32,777 nt of DNA. Source: Chytridium lagenaria. Its lineage: Eukaryota; Chytridiomycota; Chytridiomycetes; Chytridiales; Chytridiaceae. The stretch is taken from positions 1 through 32,777 of the forward strand of contig JAHLKC010000241.1 in the NCBI GenBank assembly GCA_025449115.1. The letters are read 5' to 3'. Positions 31,880 through 32,777 of the stretch are shown piece after piece (the first letter of the stretch is position 1; each line of letters begins with the position of its first letter). The notes beneath the pieces are model-generated. The model saw only the letters and a list, made by a program, of their open reading frames with translations, was not told the origin of the DNA and searched no databases. A program made the position numbers and the translations under genes.

Positions 31880-32777
31880 ATGTGGAAAAAGAAGGAGATT
31901 CAAAACCTCTCCAACGCATCGGTACGCATACATTCATTCAGCGCATAAACACACACACACAAACACATACACACACACAAATTACTAAACTATCAAAGGT
32001 CGTTGATCTAAAAGCAGAGCTATTCAAAACTCAAGCCAGCTTCACGCAAGAGAAGCTAAAAGCAGGGTCAACTTCCATCCGAGCTGTTTCCACAAAAGTC
32101 TTTAAAGTAAGTCAAGGTGTGCTTGTTATAATTTTAATGAATGCAGAAACCGGCCAACAAAGGTGTAGGTGAACGTGCGGCGAAAGATGTGGAGGCATCG
32201 ACGGAACATAATGCTTTACAAGCCTCATACGTTGCGTTGATGCGGAAGGAGAAGGAGTATGAGAATTTACGGAAACGGGGAGAGAGGGGCGAGGATAGTG
32301 ATGATGATGAGGAAGAGGGGAGGCAGAAGAAGCCGAGAGGGTTGGTGGATTTTGTGGGGAAAATGATAGAGAAGGGGAAAGGCCGGGGGAGTAGTGACGA
32401 GGAAGAGGAGGAGCAGGAGGAAAGTGAGGATCCTTGGGTTGAAACAGTGGACCAATTTGGGAGAACGAAGATAGTAAGGAAGAGTCAGGTTGAGGCGAAG
32501 ACAACGTCAGGGTATTGATGACTGAGTTAGATTTCGTGCTGACCTTGTGTGTTTAGATTTGTAAAAGCGGGTGAAGTGGTTGGGCAAGAAGGAGATCAAC
32601 CGAGTTTAGTTTCATCAGACATGCGTATGCAGCAACAACGTGAACAATGGGAAGCCGAAGTCAAAGCCGATGCAGAAGGTATTTAAAGTCCCTCCTCCTC
32701 CTCACAAACATTTCCTTTAAAGCTTTTCTAAACTTTATTTTGTTGTGTACAAAGCCGAACCTCTTCACTTCGATGCC
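31880..32777 (+). CDS. CCDC174-like coiled-coil protein, partial (5' end, 5 exons visible)
   Basis: Member of a conserved eukaryotic family (CCDC174), reported as nuclear and linked to the exon-junction/splicing machinery in animals; its role in fungi is unclear. Exons are 31880-31921, 31999-32106, 32147-32511, 32557-32678 and 32755 to the window edge. The start at 31880 is chosen because exon 1 (MWKKKEIQNLSNAS) joins in frame to VVDLKAELFKTQASFTQEKL, the usual family N-terminus. Next come KPANKGVGERAAKDVEAS, a charged, likely coiled-coil stretch, an acidic Glu-rich segment, and DPWVETVDQFGRTKIVRKS, a family hallmark. The last exon begins AEPLHFDA, like the family GPxHY segment. Intron 1 has a textbook branch site (TACTAAAC) and a CA repeat. 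No frame break is needed in this part. The C-terminal half lies outside the window. Confidence 0.82.
31948..31980. repeat. (CA)n microsatellite in a CCDC174-like intron
   Basis: An interrupted run of ac dinucleotides (cacacacacaca aacacatac acacacaca) lies within intron 1, just before the branch-site sequence. Likely length-variable between isolates. Confidence 0.8.

Overview
The window looks like a draft-quality piece of a fungal chromosome. It has intron-rich genes with very short introns (about 36-90 nt, GT..AG). It also carries fungus-specific genes: a Chs7-type chitin synthase chaperone, mitochondrial homoisocitrate dehydrogenase of the aminoadipate lysine pathway, and a secreted GH15 glucoamylase with N-terminal CBM21 starch-binding domains. 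The CBM21-GH15 order is best known from Mucoromycota such as Rhizopus. Together with a SAMHD1-type gene, this suggests an early-diverging fungus (Mucoromycota-like or zoosporic); the exact lineage cannot be fixed from the sequence alone.

Layout. (1) 386-1508 (-): Chs7-like seven-helix protein, four exons. (2) 2569-13921 (-): five tandem, same-strand, intronless paralogues encoding three-finger C2H2 transcription factors (called Z1-Z5 here), plus a decayed zinc-finger relic near 14990-15090. (3) 15681-18230 (-): glucoamylase with two CBM21 domains. (4) 18231-20382: 2.1 kb with no recognisable gene. (5) 20383-21742 (+): LYS12-type homoisocitrate dehydrogenase. (6) 21977-28198 (+): DNA topoisomerase II, about 17 exons. 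(7) 28463-30812 (+): SAMHD1-type dNTP triphosphohydrolase with a disordered tail. (8) 31536-31607 (+): initiator tRNA-Met. (9) 31880-32777 (+): CCDC174-like protein, cut by the window edge.

Almost every protein-coding gene has its reading frame broken at one or more points, nearly always by a single missing base in or beside a short homopolymer, with conserved protein on both sides. This hits essential genes (topoisomerase II) as well as the others, so it is most simply read as uncorrected sequencing indels and not as gene death. Gene limits below span these breaks.

The most notable content is the zinc-finger array. The five proteins keep the same predicted base-contact residues in all three fingers and a shared N-terminal Trp/Pro motif in four. 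Several also have acidic-hydrophobic segments and psi-K-x-E (SUMO-type) sites. They differ strongly in low-complexity regions (polyQ, a coding minisatellite, a heptapeptide repeat). They fall into two sub-types that follow gene order (Z1-Z2 and Z3-Z4-Z5), as expected from local tandem duplication. No link between this array and the neighbouring starch-degrading gene is demonstrated.
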